Shown: one piece after another, positions 63,543 to 64,000 of the stretch
Layout: every line of letters begins with the position of its first letter
How positions within the stretch are numbered: the first letter of the stretch is position 1
Assembly (NCBI GenBank): GCA_034506395.1
Contig: JAPDPQ010000009.1
Span: forward strand, 62,001-126,000
Direction of reading: 5' to 3'
From: a candidate division KSB1 bacterium
Lineage (GTDB): Bacteria; Zhuqueibacterota; Zhuqueibacteria; Thermofontimicrobiales; Thermofontimicrobiaceae
Length of the DNA: 64,000 nt
Program-made: the position numbers and the translations under genes
Notes under the pieces: model-generated
What the model saw: the letters and a program-made list of their open reading frames with translations, nothing else
What the model was told of the DNA's origin: nothing
Databases searched by the model: none

Positions 63543-64000
63543 TTAGAATTGGCTTAAGTAATGATGAGCGGAATTCAGATATTCACTAGAGTTATAACAG
63601 CTCACCAACCAATCGAATTCGACTCGTGCGATATTCAATTCGCCAAGCTTCAAATAAGCCAAGCCTAACATCAACTGAGCATCATCCTGCTTATCAGGCG
63701 AATCATGAGCGAAAACTTTATTGAATTCGACAATGGCTTGATAAAAATTTCCCTGGGCAAAGCGACACTCGCCAATCCAGTATTGGCAATTGGCAGCGAG
63801 GGGGTGATTGGGATTTCTTTGAATCAGCCGATCGAACGTCGCAATCGCTTGCTGATACTGCTTGTTGCGATATTGCTCCAGTGCAGCATTATAAGTTGCT
63901 TCATAATCGCTACCGCCTGCAGCGCGACTTTCGCTTTGAGGCGAGTAGGATTCCTCCGCTGCGCTGGATAGCGCGGGCTTGCTGGTGCTAACAGTCCGAA
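63543..64000 (-). CDS. C-terminal part of a CpoB/YbgF-like tetratricopeptide protein, cut by the window edge
   Basis: The minus-strand frame is open from the window edge for 152 codons to TAA at 63543-63545. After a Ser/Ala-rich linker it contains TPR-like helices 'YNAALEQYRNKQYQQAIATF', 'YWIGECRFAQGNFYQAIVEF' and 'DDAQLMLGLAYLKLGE', the pattern of the YbgF/CpoB C-terminal domain. In Proteobacteria CpoB acts in the periplasm with the Tol-Pal system and cell-wall synthesis. The N-terminus and any signal peptide lie outside the window. A terminator follows immediately. Confidence 0.75.
   Translation of the reverse strand, partial: RTVSTSKPALSSAAEESYSPQSESRAAGGSDYEATYNAALEQYRNKQYQQAIATFDRLIQRNPNHPLAANCQYWIGECRFAQGNFYQAIVEFNKVFAHDSPDKQDDAQLMLGLAYLKLGELNIARVEFDWLVSCYNSSEYLNSAHHYLSQF

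Noticed and set aside
63366-63557. 63-codon plus-strand frame near the right end
   Set aside because: It runs through the terminator of the CpoB-like gene and overlaps its coding end, so it is a chance frame.
1-64000. CRISPR arrays, rRNA, tRNA, insertion sequences or prophage genes
   Set aside because: No regular spaced repeats, no rRNA-like stretch, no cloverleaf that I could recognise and no transposase, integrase or phage structural gene. A tRNA could be missed by eye, and tRNAscan-SE would settle it.

Overview
The window looks like a chromosomal segment of an uncultivated Gram-negative bacterium of the FCB assemblage, probably near candidate division KSB1 or Calditrichota (inference). 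Four secreted proteins end in a type IX-secretion-style sorting domain, three of them with a 'YPNPFNP' or 'FPNPFN' motif. A PorV-like outer-membrane barrel is encoded. MurE carries the meso-diaminopimelate signature DNPR. Shine-Dalgarno sites are strong, and several promoters are close to TTGACA-17-TATAAT. I see no rRNA, tRNA, CRISPR array, insertion sequence or phage gene, so this reads as ordinary core and accessory chromosome.

Layout. 0.4-3.7 kb: a secreted multidomain protein with promoter and terminator. 3.9-11.3 kb: an L7Ae-like protein, then a six-gene minus-strand run (zincin-like protein, murE, parvulin lipoprotein, PHP protein, D-amino-acid transaminase, orphan DNA methyltransferase) with a cell-wall flavour. 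11.5-13.4 kb: mutM and two small zinc-ribbon proteins. 13.6-18.7 kb: a secreted beta-propeller protein followed by a PorV-OmpA-AMIN fusion. 18.7-20.7 kb: two NAD(P)-dependent dehydrogenases. 21.5-26.9 kb: five genes that appear to form an unusual ABC importer, whose binding protein is membrane-anchored and fused to an OmpA peptidoglycan-binding domain, with two coiled-coil partners. 27-41.9 kb: mostly single genes (secreted protein, PAP2, ferredoxin-type protein, TAXI receptor, cobalamin adenosyltransferase, GH31 glucosidase, patatin, M23 peptidase, AGCS symporter). 42-51 kb: a 2,522-residue subtilisin-like protease and a smaller secreted protein sharing a repeated module. 51.4-54.7 kb: trpB2, a SerK/SbnI-like serine kinase gene and trxA. 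55-64 kb: Nudix hydrolase, trypsin-like protease, URO-D family protein, ThiF/MoeB-like E1, DUF4282 protein, dnaE and the end of a CpoB/YbgF-like gene.

The most exciting element is at 51.4-54.27 kb on the minus strand. A strong promoter is followed by a 22-codon leader ORF with four Trp codons, three of them in a row. A candidate antiterminator and an intrinsic terminator with a 9-bp stem and six U follow, directly before a gene whose product resembles the free L-serine kinases SbnI and SerK. The next gene encodes TrpB2, a tryptophan synthase type reported to use O-phospho-L-serine. I read this as a tryptophan-attenuated unit in which the kinase makes phosphoserine for TrpB2. The leader, terminator and gene order are visible in the sequence; the biochemical coupling is inference.

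The main limits are that families were recognised from memory without database searches, that RNA structures were paired by eye, and that start codons were chosen from ribosome-binding sites.
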